Assembly (NCBI GenBank): GCA_017979445.1
Contig: CM030714.1
Location: 17,479,892 to 17,543,891 of the forward strand
Source: Akebia trifoliata
Taxonomy: Eukaryota; Streptophyta; Magnoliopsida; Ranunculales; Lardizabalaceae
DNA length: 64,000 bases
Direction of reading: 5' to 3'
Shown: piece by piece, positions 22,061-33,639 of the stretch
Layout of the letters: each line of letters opens with the position of its first letter
How positions within the stretch are numbered: the first letter of the stretch is position 1
The notes under the pieces: model-generated
What the model saw: the letters and a program-made list of their open reading frames with translations, nothing else
Database searches by the model: none
What the model was told of the DNA's origin: nothing
Program-made: the position numbers and the translations under genes

Positions 22061-23631
22061 AAAAGCGTCCTCGATCCACGAGGTGTGCGGATCCACTTTT
22101 GATTTTTGAGATTTGGGAGTCGCCACCTAGTTATTATGGTCTAGGAACCAAATATTGACTCTAATAGATAAAATGTTAATCTATAAAGAAAACAGGTACG
22201 GGGATCACGTTACGGGGTTGGAAGGTCTTAGGTACCAACCCCACCCGGTAAATGCCGATCTCTACTATTTTTCAAAAAAGATTACATTGCTAAAAAACCT
22301 AAAATCAATAAATAAAAAAAAATAAGAAGTATACCTAAATGATTGCAACGATTTGTTCCCTCAAAGCTGGCGGAGAAACTCCTCGTATAAGATTTCTTAT
22401 TTTGTTTCCGTCACTTGATCTACTTCTGATATCTAAGTTGAGGTATCTAGATCTGAGTGTTTTCTGTATTTTTTTGAAGGATTTCTGAATATTTTTGAAA
22501 GATTTCTGGATATTTTTTGAATAAATACTGGGATTTTGATGATTGGTAGGGAGTTAGGACTTCAAAATTAGGGTTTGGAGAAGGCTAAGAAAACTTTTTG
22601 ACCTACTTTTTCTAGGATTTATTTTGACCTGCGAGATTAGATTGTGGAGGTTCTTATTTATAGGTTTTTTTTTTTGAAAGATTAGGTTTCTTTTAGATAA
22701 GATAAGGTTGTTTAATTAGGGTTTGACTAGGTCTCTTAAATTAGGGTTTGACTAAGTCTCTTTAGATTAACTAGGTCTTTTTAGATTAGGATTTTAATTC
22801 TTACGTACAATGAAAGAATATATTTTTTTCAAATTTTGAAGAAACCCCTTTAATTATATCTTTAATTCTTTGAGCTCCCAGATAGAGGGCATCCTTTAAT
22901 AAATATCAAGGGGGCTCCACTTAAATAAGTGGGCAACCACCTAAAATTTTTCCTGAGGGTTTGATTGATTCATTTTCTTTGTTCAATTTTTTAATTTAAT
23001 TTTATTAAGCTTTCAATTTACATTAATTAATATTTTATTTATTAATTTTAGAATTTTAAATTTTTTAAATTGAAAAATTATCATTTTGTCACCGAAGGGG
23101 ACTTTTGTGTTGAGGAGTCATTGTTAGATATTTTGGAATATTTTGGAATAGATTTTTCGTAAGGAATTCAATGGGATTATCAGTTTGTATTATTTAAGAT
23201 TTTTTTATATGTATGATTATGAACCCTATGAGGGGCATTTTCATAATTTTATCAAATTTGGTGAAAATTTACGGAATGATTTATTTGATTTTACTTATTT
23301 GTTTTATATGTTCGAAAGGATTTTCCTAAGCGTGATGTGGGATTTAAGGATGTTTTGATGTGAGGGGTACTTTGGTAATTTGATCCTTTTTTAGAGATTT
23401 TTATCGTAAAGCTTCCTTTTGTCTGAAGAATGATGATTTCTATCTTTTGAGGTCATATTTTCCTAATGTAGCGTGTTTCTACAGTTTTGTTTGTTTGAAA
23501 TACGTCATCTGAATTTTTGAAACATATCTAGCAACAAAATAGAGCATTGGAATATCATCAATCATTGGGAACCGCCACAATCGGGATGATGAGTTGATTA
23601 ATCAAGCGATTGCGAAAATGGGGTGTCTACA
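22061..23631 (-). repeat. 5' LTR of element F
   Basis: A ~1571-bp short-type LTR with start tip TGTAGACACC at 23631. It retains the main U5 hairpin (22213-22243), TATA region near 22655, fewer TTGAC repeats than A, and the primer-site-core copy near 22118. Right of it, GATAT (23632-23636) is the candidate target duplication. The leader on its left and the absence of a polypurine tract on its right identify it as a 5' LTR. Confidence 0.75.
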
Positions 23632-24300
23632 GATATACATTCATCAACCCATACATAGTATTATAATTTAAAATGCAGACATCACCCCTCGGGTGTGATT
23701 CTTATATTTTACCGTTTCATTCAATTTTTCTTTTTTTTGATTCTTGTACTTTATACTTTTTCAAATGCATTATTCATTTTCTGATATTCATTCACTCAAT
23801 ATGAGTTCATTAAATATTAAATCTTTTTTCATACTTTGAAATTCATTTTTATCATGTAAATTGAAAATTTACAAAACTTATATCACAACGGGGTTCGAGC
23901 AGTGCATAGAACCTAACTAACGAAAATAACCCTGTGAAATGTTCTGCCCACGTATAATTTATTATAAAACATAATTAAACACATTAAATATGAAGGTCCA
24001 GGCGTGAATTTGAAATAATGAATAGAATTTATCAAATTTTAAATATATTACAAATTTTCGTTAAAAATCCTAAATGTAATTTTAATAATCTATGATTACC
24101 AATAAAAATTGAAAGTCCCTACCAATTTTTGTGCAATAGAATTGAAGCACGTGAATGAAAATCAGATGATCGACATGAAAATCAAGGCAGACGAACGTCG
24201 AGATGGTTGATTTTTTAGTCTAGCCCGGTGGCTTTTAAGATCTCAATGTCATCGTCCTTTCTCCCTTCTACAATGGAGGACAGTTCGGGCTCGAAATAGA
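23632..24300 (-). other. Probable 3' noncoding region of element G
   Basis: AT-rich sequence left of the integrase end of G. The part nearest 24180-24240 may still belong to the integrase C-terminus. The rest has no gene, array or LTR that I can recognise. Confidence 0.35.
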
Positions 24301-25330
24301 TGAAATCTTGGTTGAACGTTCGAAACTCCTATGTATCCTACGACTGTTTTTTGATGAAACTAGAAGAAAGAAAAGAGAAAAATAAAAGAAAATGGGTGGG
24401 TATTGAGAAAAAAAATAAATTCTTTTTAAAACTATCAGCTGGTTTTTATGCGTTAAAAGAGAAGATGAATAGTGATTTTTATTTAAAATTTATTTATATA
24501 TGCTGAGGGGATGAAATCAGTATTTTCAATATTATTCCATTGTAGTTCGGCTTAAATTTTCTTTTTGGATCTTCTTGGACTGAGAGAATCTTTTTCAAAA
24601 TTAGATCACCAAACTGAAATTCTTTCGGTCTAACCTTCTAAGTGTAAGCTTGCTCAATTCATTTCTAATAAAGTTGTCCATGCCAATCCTTGTAAATTAC
24701 TACCATATTTTCAACGATCCACTTTATGTTCTTATTTGTTGTTTTTACTGTCTCATTCACCTTTGGTTTATAGGTCACCGATTTGTGATGTTTTATGTGA
24801 AAGTCTTCCCAGAGTTTCTTTATATATTTATTCTTTATGTTGAGGGTGTTATCTGATACAATGGTACTAGGTAATCTATATTTTCAAATGATGTTCCACT
24901 TCAAGTATTTGATAACATGTTCCTTAGTAATATTTGCAAGACATGACTTCCATCTACTTAGTGAAGTAGTCGATAACAACCAAAATAAATTTGTGAACAT
25001 CCAATGCTTTGGGATTAATCAGGCCAATAAAATCCATGCCCTAGAGTAAGAAAGGTCATGGCAACGTCATATTGTGGATTCATTTGGTGGTGCATTCTTA
25101 TACGCATAAATTTGGCATAGGTGGTATTTCTTGACATGTTGAAGCAGTCGTTCTCCATTGTGGACTAACAATAGCCCATCATCACTATCTTTCATGATAT
25201 AATGTGCTCATTCATATGAGGACTATAGACCCCTCCATGGACAGCCTCAACGAGATGTTTGACTTCAACTCTTACTACACACCAAAGGAGAACCACATAG
25301 TGTGATTGCTTTGTATAATGTCTCAGTACT
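24301..25330 (-). pseudogene. Integrase remnant of element G
   Basis: Fragments on the minus strand read GMDFIGLINPKA around 25010-25040 and VVIDYFTK near 24950-24985, the region of the first catalytic aspartate in Tat-lineage integrase. Farther left (24560-24640) lies the C-terminal segment related to the VLKK...DPRGKFKP motif seen in element I. Many stops and frameshifts interrupt it. It is the downstream part of the same pol that reappears at 56777-58237. Confidence 0.65.
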
Positions 25331-26194
25331 AAAAAAGAATTGTCCAACTAGTCATTGTATTATTCTTTTATCAATTTTTGTAGCTTCTTAAGAGATTCTT
25401 AAGAGAAGGTTCTGTCTTCTAAATATGCCTTGATATCAAAGAACTTTGGAATTTCTATTTCTACGTCCTCTGTCTCAATTGGTAAACAATAGGTTGGTTC
25501 ATCTTGAATACCTATCTCCAAAGGATCGATAATTATTTCTTCAGTGATTTTGATCATAGAAGAAGGCATAGTTGCAAATGTGTCCATAAACTAGTTATTT
25601 GTCCTTGGCATGAAAGTGAAGGTGATTCGAGAAAATTTGAACTTAATTCCTTGATATATTCATGATACGTAACTAGTATTTGTTCTTGTGTCTATCATTC
25701 CCCGATAGTTTAGTAGACAACTAGACTTGAGTCCCTAAATATGTCGATCTCATCAACTTCCATCTATATTGTTGTCTTGAGGCCAACTATACACGCATCA
25801 TATTCTACTTCATTATTTGTGCACTGAATATGTAGCTTAACTACTATTGGCACATGAGACCATTTAGCTTCAAGAATACTACCCCGATCTTGTTATCCTT
25901 ATAATTAACTATGCCATCAAGTACAATTTCCAACCTCGCTAGTCTCCATCATCTTCTACTTCTATGAATAAAATGGCTTCATCTGGAAAGTTAATTTTTA
26001 ACTGTTCGTAATTTGGAAAAAGGTGTTCTACTAGATGGTCTACAATGGCATGTCCCTTTATTGTCTTCTACGTACATACTCGATATCAAACTTTGATAAT
26101 AGTAGTTGCCACTTGGCAGTATGACTAGTGAATGCAGGTTTCTCAAACAAATATTTCAATGGATTCATCTTAGCTATAAACTTTACCTTGTAAC
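25331..26194 (-). pseudogene. RNase H end, second RNase H and linker of element G
   Basis: Right to left on the minus strand: the end of the first RNase H (FIAKMNPLKYLFEKPA at about 26170-26120), a decayed second RNase H (25950-25600), then a linker frame (25587-25399) with FDIKAYLEDRTFS, which matches the segment before integrase in Tat elements. GTAAC at 26190-26194 is the left copy of the target duplication of H; the reading frame continues in phase at 56782. Confidence 0.7.
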
Positions 26195-27772
26195 TGAAAG
26201 CACCCTCGATCCGCGGGGTGTGCGGATCCACTTTTGACCTTTGAGGTTTGGGAGTCGCCACCTAGTTATTACGGTCTAGAAATCGAACATTGACTCTAAA
26301 AGGTAAATAACACTAATCTAAGAAAGAAAATACGGGTCTAAGGATCACGGTTGGAAGGTGTTAGGTATCAACCCCGACCGGCAAATGTCGATCTCTACTT
26401 TTTTCCAAAAAGACCACATTGCTAAAAGACCTAACCACTAAAAAAATAAGAAACATTTACCTTTACGAATGCAACGAGTTTTTTTCCCTCAGATCTGATA
26501 GAATAGTTTCACGTACAGCACTCCTCGCTTTGTTCTATCACTAAATTCGCATCAGATCTCTAAAACGAAGTACCTTCTTCTTGGATCTGAATTTTTCTGA
26601 TTTATTTATAGATTTATGGGTGTTTTTTTAGGGTTTCCAGGTATTTTCTTAACTAAAATTGGGGTATGGATGTTAGGTAAGGAGTTAAGACTTCAAAATT
26701 AAGGTTTAAGGAAGGCTAGGGAAGCTTTTTGACCTACTTTTTTAAGGATTTATTTTTTCATACGAAAACAGGTTGTAAAGACCCTTATTTATAGATTTTT
26801 TTAAGTACTTTTTAGATAGAGTTAGTGTTTAATTAGAATTATTTTTAGAGGGGGTTAGTATTTAATTAGAATTATTTTAGATAGTTTTAGAGTTTAATTA
26901 GAATTCTATTAGATAGTTTTAGAGTTTAATTAGAATTCTATTAAGGTTAGGATTTGACTTTGGTTTTATTAGATTGACTAGAATTTAAGGTTTTGACTTA
27001 AGTCTCACTTGATTGACTTGATTTTAGGATTTTGATTTAAGTCTCACTTTATTGACTAGATTTTAGGGTTTTGACTTAAGTCTCACTTGATTGAATAGAT
27101 TTTAGGATTTTGACTTAAGTCTTACTAGATTGACTTTAATTTTAATTAGGATTTTACTTTACATTAATTAATGCATTATTAATTTCAAAAATTTTAATTA
27201 TTAAAATTATAAAATTATCGTTTTCCCCTCGGAGAAGACTATTTGCTTTTTAAGTCATTTTTTAAGGTTCTATGATATTTTGAAATCGATTTTTCATAAG
27301 GAATTCAATAGTAATATTGGTTTGTGTCATTTATGAAATTTTTTGTATGAAATGGTTGTGAACTTTATGAAGGGCATTTTCATAATTTTGTCGAATTTGG
27401 TGAAAATTGACGAAATGATTTATTTGGTGTCGATTTGTTATTTTATGTATTTGAAAGGATTTTTCTAAACGTAATGTAGGCTCTAGGGATGTCTTGAGGT
27501 TAGGGGTATTTTGATAATTTGATCATTGTTTAGTGATTTTTATCGTGAAGCTTCTTTTTGTCTGTAAAATGATGATTTCCATGTTTTTGGAGTCATATTT
27601 TCTTAACTTAGCGTGGTTTCTACAATTTTGTTAGTTTAAGATACCTCATCCGAATTTATGAAACATATCTAGTAACAAATAAAAACTTTAAATAAACATC
27701 TATCATTGGGAACCGTTGCAATCAGGTTGACTAGTTGATTAATCAGGCGAGTGCAAAAATGGGGTGTCTACA
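26195..27772 (-). repeat. 3' LTR of element H
   Basis: 1578 bp, from TGTAGACACC at 27772 to CTTTCA at 26195 on the minus strand. It has the TTGAC repeats (26950-27140), a TATA region near 26788, a shortened U5 hairpin (26346-26375) and the primer-site-core copy near 26252. It differs visibly from its 5' partner by many substitutions and small indels, more than the two LTRs of I differ. Confidence 0.85.
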
Positions 27773-27787
27773 GATGCCCCTCTTTAG
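27773..27787 (-). other. Polypurine tract of element H
   Basis: The sense strand reads CTAAAGAGGGGCATC directly before the 3' LTR. It is the best-preserved tract in the window. Confidence 0.75.
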
Positions 27788-28083
27788 CAGAGGGTTGAAG
27801 CAAACTAGATAGCAAATCTATTTTGGTAGATAATGCAATATTCGAATGCCAAAGCTAGTGACAGTTCATTTTGTAGCTTGATTTAATAATTCGTCGGGAC
27901 GTTCGAATCCTTGAGCATAAAACTCTCATTGAACTAAAATATGTCAAATCCTTGAGCACGAGCTCTCACTGAAGGTGTCAGATCCTTGAATTTTAGAAAA
28001 TTCTCCTTGACTAATGAAACAAATGTGCAAGTGTGTGCACTTAAAATTTGAGATAAATCTCAGAGGGTCCAAGTGAAATAAAG
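27788..28083 (-). other. Noncoding sequence before the 3' LTR of H
   Basis: Homologous to 44590-44838 (element I) and 16150-16470 (element D), for example TGAACTGTCACTAGCTTTGG on the sense strand. No gene. Confidence 0.7.
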
Positions 28084-28600
28084 TAAAATCTGAGCATAAA
28101 GTGAGTATAAACTAAGCATAAACTGAACATAATCTGAGCATAAATTGAGCATAAACTGGGCATAAACTGAGCATAATTCCGAGAAAACCCTCAGCGGCAA
28201 TTGAGCATAATTCCGAGAAAACCCTCGGTGGCATCTGAGCATAATTTCGAGAAAACCCTCAATGACAACTGAGCATAATTCCGAGAAAACCCTCGGCAGT
28301 ATCTGAGCATAATTTCGAGAAAACCTCGACAATTGAGTATTATTTCGATAAAACCCTCAACGGCATATGACTGAGTAAAACTGGGAAAGAAGGATTGAAT
28401 GATTGAAAATGAATCTGGAAAATAATGATTGAATCTGAGAAGGAATAGATCTAGGAAAAATGATTGGAAATGAATTTGGAAAAGAATGATTAAATCTGGG
28501 AATGAATAGATCTGGGAAAAAATGATTGAAAATGAATCTGAAAAAGAATGATTGAATCTGAAAGTGAATAGATCTGGGAATGGATGATTGAATCTAGGAA
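28084..28600 (-). repeat. Minisatellite arrays in the 3' noncoding region of H
   Basis: Three adjoining arrays: ~11-bp units (TGAGCATAAAC, 28084-28165), about six 34-bp units (28165-28375) containing CCGAGGGTTTTCTCGG on the sense strand, and ~60-bp units (28375-28600) built on GATTGAATCTGGGAA. The 34-bp unit is homologous to the array of element I at 43862-44480. Confidence 0.75.
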
Positions 28601-29300
28601 AGAAAGAATGCCCTATCTCCTATTCTAGGTGAAAGGGTAATGAGTTAACCTCTGGACACAACTAAATGTGAGATAAAAAACGCTTCTCTTTGAACCTCGA
28701 AGTCTTTCAAAATTTTATGAATTTTAACTTCTTTTTAACCTCAAGGGTTTTCAAAAAAATGTTATCAAAAAGGTAACCTTAAATTTGGGATTCCCATTAT
28801 CTCTTTTAGGATTAACATTAACCAAACTCAAAAATAAAATGCCCCTAGTTTGATAGGAAATATTACACTAGAGATAATTGAACACAATTTTTTTTATTTA
28901 AAAAAAATGCCCCTAGTGTAAGGGGGAGAACTACATATCAGAGAAAAAAAAAGTGCCCCTTGTATGAAGGCTTGAAATATTTGATTACCACAAACGCAAT
29001 AAAGATTCAACTTTTTAATTTCGACTTTTTATATTGAAAATTTTGAGTTAGGCTCAAAAAAATAAAATATGTTCTTTCGAGATTCATTGTAGAATCTATC
29101 ATTTTCCCTCTTAGTTCACTTGGAAAAGTAGAAAATTTTCAGATCTATCATAGACAAGATACTTGTGGCTTCTGAGTCTTTGCCTGGTTTAAGTTAAGCG
29201 TTGAACTTGATTATTCGGACTTAAGATGTTTCGGCCCGAACCTCCTTTCAACTTTTTAACTCTATGGAGATTTTTTGCTTTTGTTTTTCCTTGTTACTCT
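28601..29300 (-). other. 3' noncoding region of H
   Basis: Homologous in reverse orientation to about 43260-43860 of element I, for example the TGCCCCTAGTTTGATA and TGCCCCTTGTATGA blocks. No coding frame. Confidence 0.6.
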
Positions 29301-29482
29301 AACTTTTGTCGAGGTTGCCCTTTTAGGTTTTCAAACTAGCAAGCATGCTCTAGCTTTTGCCTAGATCACCTTTTTAGATTTTTAACCTAGCAGACTTTTT
29401 TTTTCTACGCTCTAATTGTTGCCAAGACCGTCCTTTCAAATTTTCAACCTTGCGAGCTTGTCTTAATTTTTGCCAAAATCGC
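29301..29482 (-). repeat. Double-stem hairpin repeats of H, split by insertion of I
   Basis: Units at 29361-29390 (outer stem CTAGGTT/GATCTAG) and 29423-29452 (CAAGGTT/GGTCTTG) follow the pattern described for A and I. A further unit is cut: its left half ends at 29482 and its right half resumes at 48986, so element I landed in a loop. A more decayed unit precedes at 29308-29340. Confidence 0.65.
29478..29482. repeat. Target site duplication of element I, left copy
   Basis: ATCGC directly before TGTAGACACC, identical to 48981-48985 directly after the 3' LTR. Confidence 0.9.
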
Positions 29483-31034
29483 TGTAGACACCCCATTATT
29501 GCATCTGCCTAATTCAACAAGTCGTCACCCGATTTTGGTGGATTCCTAATGATGAATATAAAAGAACTCGAAGGCTTGTGAGTACTGCTTGATTCCTTCT
29601 GTTTCTAGTTTCTTTTCATCCCCCCTACTCGTCACGACTTGACCTAAAAATTTACGCACACTTAGGATCGCTACATCTTACACCCGACTTAACAAGCACG
29701 TACGCATAGGTTCGCTACACAGTTCGATAACTTAGAGACCTCACTACGCTAGGAAAATATGGATTTTAGATTTAGAAATAAACACACAGGGGCTGAAAGA
29801 AATCTCACGCTGAAATTCTTAAAATTCTGTAAAAATCACAAAAATGACGAGAATACCCTTCATAAATTTTTGATATGTGAAAAGTCTCAAAAGTACCCCC
29901 ATTGCACTCAGAACATGATTTCAAGTCTAACGGGACCCAAATCGATGAAAACAGATAAATTAGTAAAAATTTGTAAAAAATTATCAAAATGATGAAAATA
30001 CCCCTCATAAATTTTAGATGTCCGAAAAGTCTCAAAAGTACCTCCATTGCACTCAGAACGTGATTTCGAGTCTAACGGGACCAAAATCGATGAAAACAGA
30101 GAAATTCAAGAAAAATCGTCAAAAATCGTAAAAATGACCAAAACGCCTCTTAACATCTAGGAAAATAAACTTCAAATAAAAAAATTAAACCAAAATAAAA
30201 TTTAAATTGAAAATTAAACTAAAATCCAAAATTTAAAATTAATTTAAAATAGTAAAATCAAATTAAATTTCAATACAAAATAAAATTACATTTTCAAGAA
30301 ACCGATTAAAATACAAAATCAAAATCAAAATCAAATTGAAAATCAAGTTAAAAATCACTCAACCAATTAAAATGAAAAATTGAATTAAAATTTTAAATCA
30401 ATCAACCAAATCAACCAACCAAAAATGAAATTAACTAATTAAAATCCATTCGATCACATTTAAATCGAAATCCAGTCAACCGACCAATTAAAAATTAAAA
30501 TCAATTTAAATTTCAAATTAAAACACACCAACAACCAAATTTAATATCAAAATTCAAATTAAATTCTAATCGAAATTCAAAATTTAAAATCAAATACAAA
30601 TTCGAATGTAATTTAAAACATCAAATTAAACTTCAAATCAAAGCATCGACTAAAAAAAAATAAAAAAATTCAACCAATCAGAAGGAAAATTAAATTGACC
30701 AATCACGACTCATTGGCGGAGAGTTACCGAAGTATGAGTAGTGTAGGATCCCCCTCTCTCATTTTTTTAAAAAATAAAAGAAAAAAAAATTTAAAAAAAA
30801 AAAAAAAAAAAGAAACCACGTTTGTTTTTCTTCCCCACGTGCTCCCATGGTCTTCTTCACCAACTCCTCCTTCTCTATCTTCTCCAACAACCCATGTTTT
30901 GGACCACCCACACAGCAGCCATATTCTTCTCCACCTCTTCACTCTCTCCCTTGATCTCTCCCATCAACCCACGTCCTCCACCCTTCTTCTTCTTCACAAC
31001 AAAAACCAACAACATTCTCTCATGTTTTTTCTTG

Positions 31035-31042
31035 CTATATAA
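31035..31042 (+). promoter_or_regulatory. TATA box of the 5' LTR of I
   Basis: CTATATAA followed by a C/A-rich start region (CCACCCACACAACAGCC). The 3' LTR has the weaker TGTATAA at 46417-46423. The RNA would start near 31070, giving an unusually long leader of about 3.5 kb before ORF1. Confidence 0.6.
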
Positions 31043-32519
31043 CCACCCACACAACAGCCACTTTCTTCCCCACTCTCTCTCTCTCTCTCATACACACACA
31101 CACCCACGTTTCATAGAGAAACCATTATAAAAGAGGGGAAAGAGAACAAAAAGGGCAGAAGACATTTTTTTAGAAGCAGCCATTAAAGAAAAAAAAACTG
31201 CAATAACTCCATTAATGCCCACAACCATTCTCTACACTTCATCTCTTACATCTCAGCCCTTGCATCTTCATCTTCTTCGTATCCTAGCACAGCCCTCTCT
31301 CACCCACGTTCTCCTTTAATAGGTCTCTTCTTCCCTTTCATCTGCCAGTCCCTTCTCCATCTTCTTCACCTTCACTCCATAGCAGTCATTCCTGCAACGT
31401 CATCTGTCAAGCCTCCTCTCTCAACGTTCCTCTCTATCTCTCTCACGTTTTAAACCCTCCTTGCTGCCCCACACCCTCTCAGACCTTTCTCCATCTCCCA
31501 ACCTCTATCTACTTCTCTCAAGCCACCATCACCTCTTGGCCTCATACATGAAACAATAACCCAACCATTTTTTTTTCTTTTTCTCTTTTCTACCCATTAT
31601 AATACCTCTTAGATCAACCTCGCTGCGCACAGCAAACGTCAATCGAGTACTCACCGATCTTCGAGTTATACCTGAAGGAAACAACCCGCTATTCTTCGGT
31701 AAGCCCTTCTTTATTTATTTTTATTTTATCTTCCCCTTTTATGTAAAAATTGCCTCGTTCACATTGAAGTTTCTCGTTAATTTTGGTGTTATGATTATCA
31801 TAGACATGGTTATGAGATAATTTTTTTTTTTTACTTTTTTTCTTTTCTTTCTTTTTTCGATACCACGTGATATTTTGAACGAGATGCATTGTTTATGTGT
31901 GTTGTTTATCGTCGCATGTCAATAAGATTAAGAAAACAATTTTATGAAATCCTATTTTCTTACTTGCTCATGTACATTGATAGGATTAGAAATTCTCTTG
32001 TGTATTCCTTATGTTTGTTTATCAATAGAATTAATTTTTTTTTTACTTTATGCGGTTTTGAGTTTTTATCGACAAGATTAGATTTTTTTATACTCTTTTA
32101 TATGTTTCATTTTATTTTTGCATGGAGATAGGTTAGAGGAATATTTTTTATGTTTTATTTTGTATGTTGATAGATTAGGAGAATTATTTTTGCCTTTGTT
32201 TGTTTATTTTTATTTTTATTTTTATTTATTTATTTATTTCACTCACCGAATAGATACACCGATTTTTAGGGTATGCGTGGCGCCATGGCAATCTTTACGA
32301 TTTCAAAATATTGGTGGATTGATTTGCTCATTTTTGTCGATAAATTGATTGGTTAATTCGCTAATATTAAGTTGGTGGATCGGCTCATTGGGTGTTGATA
32401 TTTATCGGGTCGATTTATTACGTTATTGGGTTAACTCATTAATGATGATTTATTCAATAAAAATTAATGGTGTACCCGAAAGATAAAAATAAAAAAAATA
32501 GATTTTCATAATAAAAATT

Positions 32520-33130
32520 GCGAGTCGACTCACTAATTTTAGGGATATTGAAAATTTGAATCGATTTTATTTTTAAATTAGGCTCGTAGGTTAAATCACC
32601 GATTTAATACATGTGGTGATTTTAAAAAATAATCAAAGATTATTTTGATTAACAAATTGCGAGTCGACTCGCTGATTTTTAGTACATTGGAAATTTGGTT
32701 CGATCTTTTTAGAAATTGTGCATACGGGTTAATTCACCGATTTAATACATGTGAAGATTTTGAAAATAACAAAGATTATTTTGATTAACAAATTCTGAAT
32801 CGACTCACTAATTTTGGGCACATTGGAAATTTGATTCGATTTTCTACGAAATTGGGCATGTGAGTTGACTCACTAATGTTAATATACCCAAAAATCGTAT
32901 TTCTTTGATTAATAATAGGTGAGTTAACTTGCTAATTTTAGGATGTACGTGGCAATCCAAAAATCGAATTTCTTTGGTTGAAAATGTGTGGGTTGACTCA
33001 CTGATTTTAATACACGTGGCCATTCAAAAAATCGGATTTCTTTGATTAATAATGTATGAATTGACTCACTAATTTAGTGTACGTGACAATTCAGAAATCA
33101 AATTTCTTTAATAAATATCATCAATGAGCC
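32520..33130 (+). repeat. Tandem repeats with palindromes in R/U5 of I
   Basis: Palindromic GAGTCGACTC or variants (GAATCGACTC, GAGTTGACTC) occur at 32523, 32661, 32797, 32862, 32921, 32990 and 33058. Spacing is ~137 bp and then ~65 bp, each followed by TCACTAATTTT or similar. The array is repeated in the 3' LTR (47880-48480). Confidence 0.65.
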
Positions 33131-33388
33131 AATTCATTAAATTTGTGTACAAGGTATTAATTGATTTCACTTTTCTCCAAATATGACCGAATCGATTTAC
33201 TAAATTTTGGTGTCACATAAATCTCATCAATCGTGGGATTCTATTATGCGAAATTCGAGAATCCCTGTAATTATTTTAACCGTAGGATTTGTTTAGTAAA
33301 TCCGATGCAATTTGATGATAATTGGACCATAGTTTGATTTTTAGTCTTTGAATGTTGACCGTAGGATATTTTTGGATCGTAGTAGAGA

Positions 33389-33437
33389 CTGATCATCTTG
33401 ATCAGGCAGGTTCGGTGCCTAACACCTTCCGAAACCC
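33389..33437 (+). repeat. Paired U5 hairpins of element I
   Basis: CTGATCA-TCT-TGATCAG is followed at once by GGTTCGGTG-CCTAA-CACC-TT-CCGAAACC. The stems differ in sequence from those of the short LTRs but pair equally well. The copy in the 3' LTR is at about 48749-48797. Confidence 0.7.
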
Positions 33438-33621
33438 ATAACCTGACCCCTTACCCATCTCTTTGATCCGCGGACTGACCCATATCCATTTGGAGTTAAT
33501 TTTGGTTCCTAGACCTAAACTAGGTGGCGTCTCCCTTTTCTTTTAAAAATTCTCGAGATACGTAGATCAGACCCCTAATCTCACTGTTTAGATAAATGGC
33601 CGGGAGTCGAGGTGATTTCAG

Positions 33622-33639
33622 TGGCGACTCCACTGGGGA
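33622..33639 (+). other. Primer binding site of element I
   Basis: TGGCGACTCCACTGGGGA, one base after the LTR end, the same site as in A. Confidence 0.9.

Larger units (their letters stand above)
29483..33620 (+). repeat. 5' LTR of element I
   Basis: 4138 bp, TGTAGACACC to GATTTCA. U3 (to about 31065) holds a nearly G-free stretch (30180-30640), a CACGTG box (30836-30841), pyrimidine-rich DNA and a TATA box (31035-31042). R/U5 holds a CT-rich segment, a possible splice donor GGTAAG (31698-31703), a ~135-bp tandem repeat with the palindrome GAGTCGACTC (32520-33130), paired hairpins (33389-33437) and a primer-site-core copy (33525-33534). Open frames inside it are composition artefacts. Confidence 0.9.

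Noticed and set aside
30695..31130. Overlapping open frames of 72-115 codons (also 46090-46622)
   Set aside because: They lie in the LTR of I, are pyrimidine-driven, and are not kept in frame between the two LTR copies.
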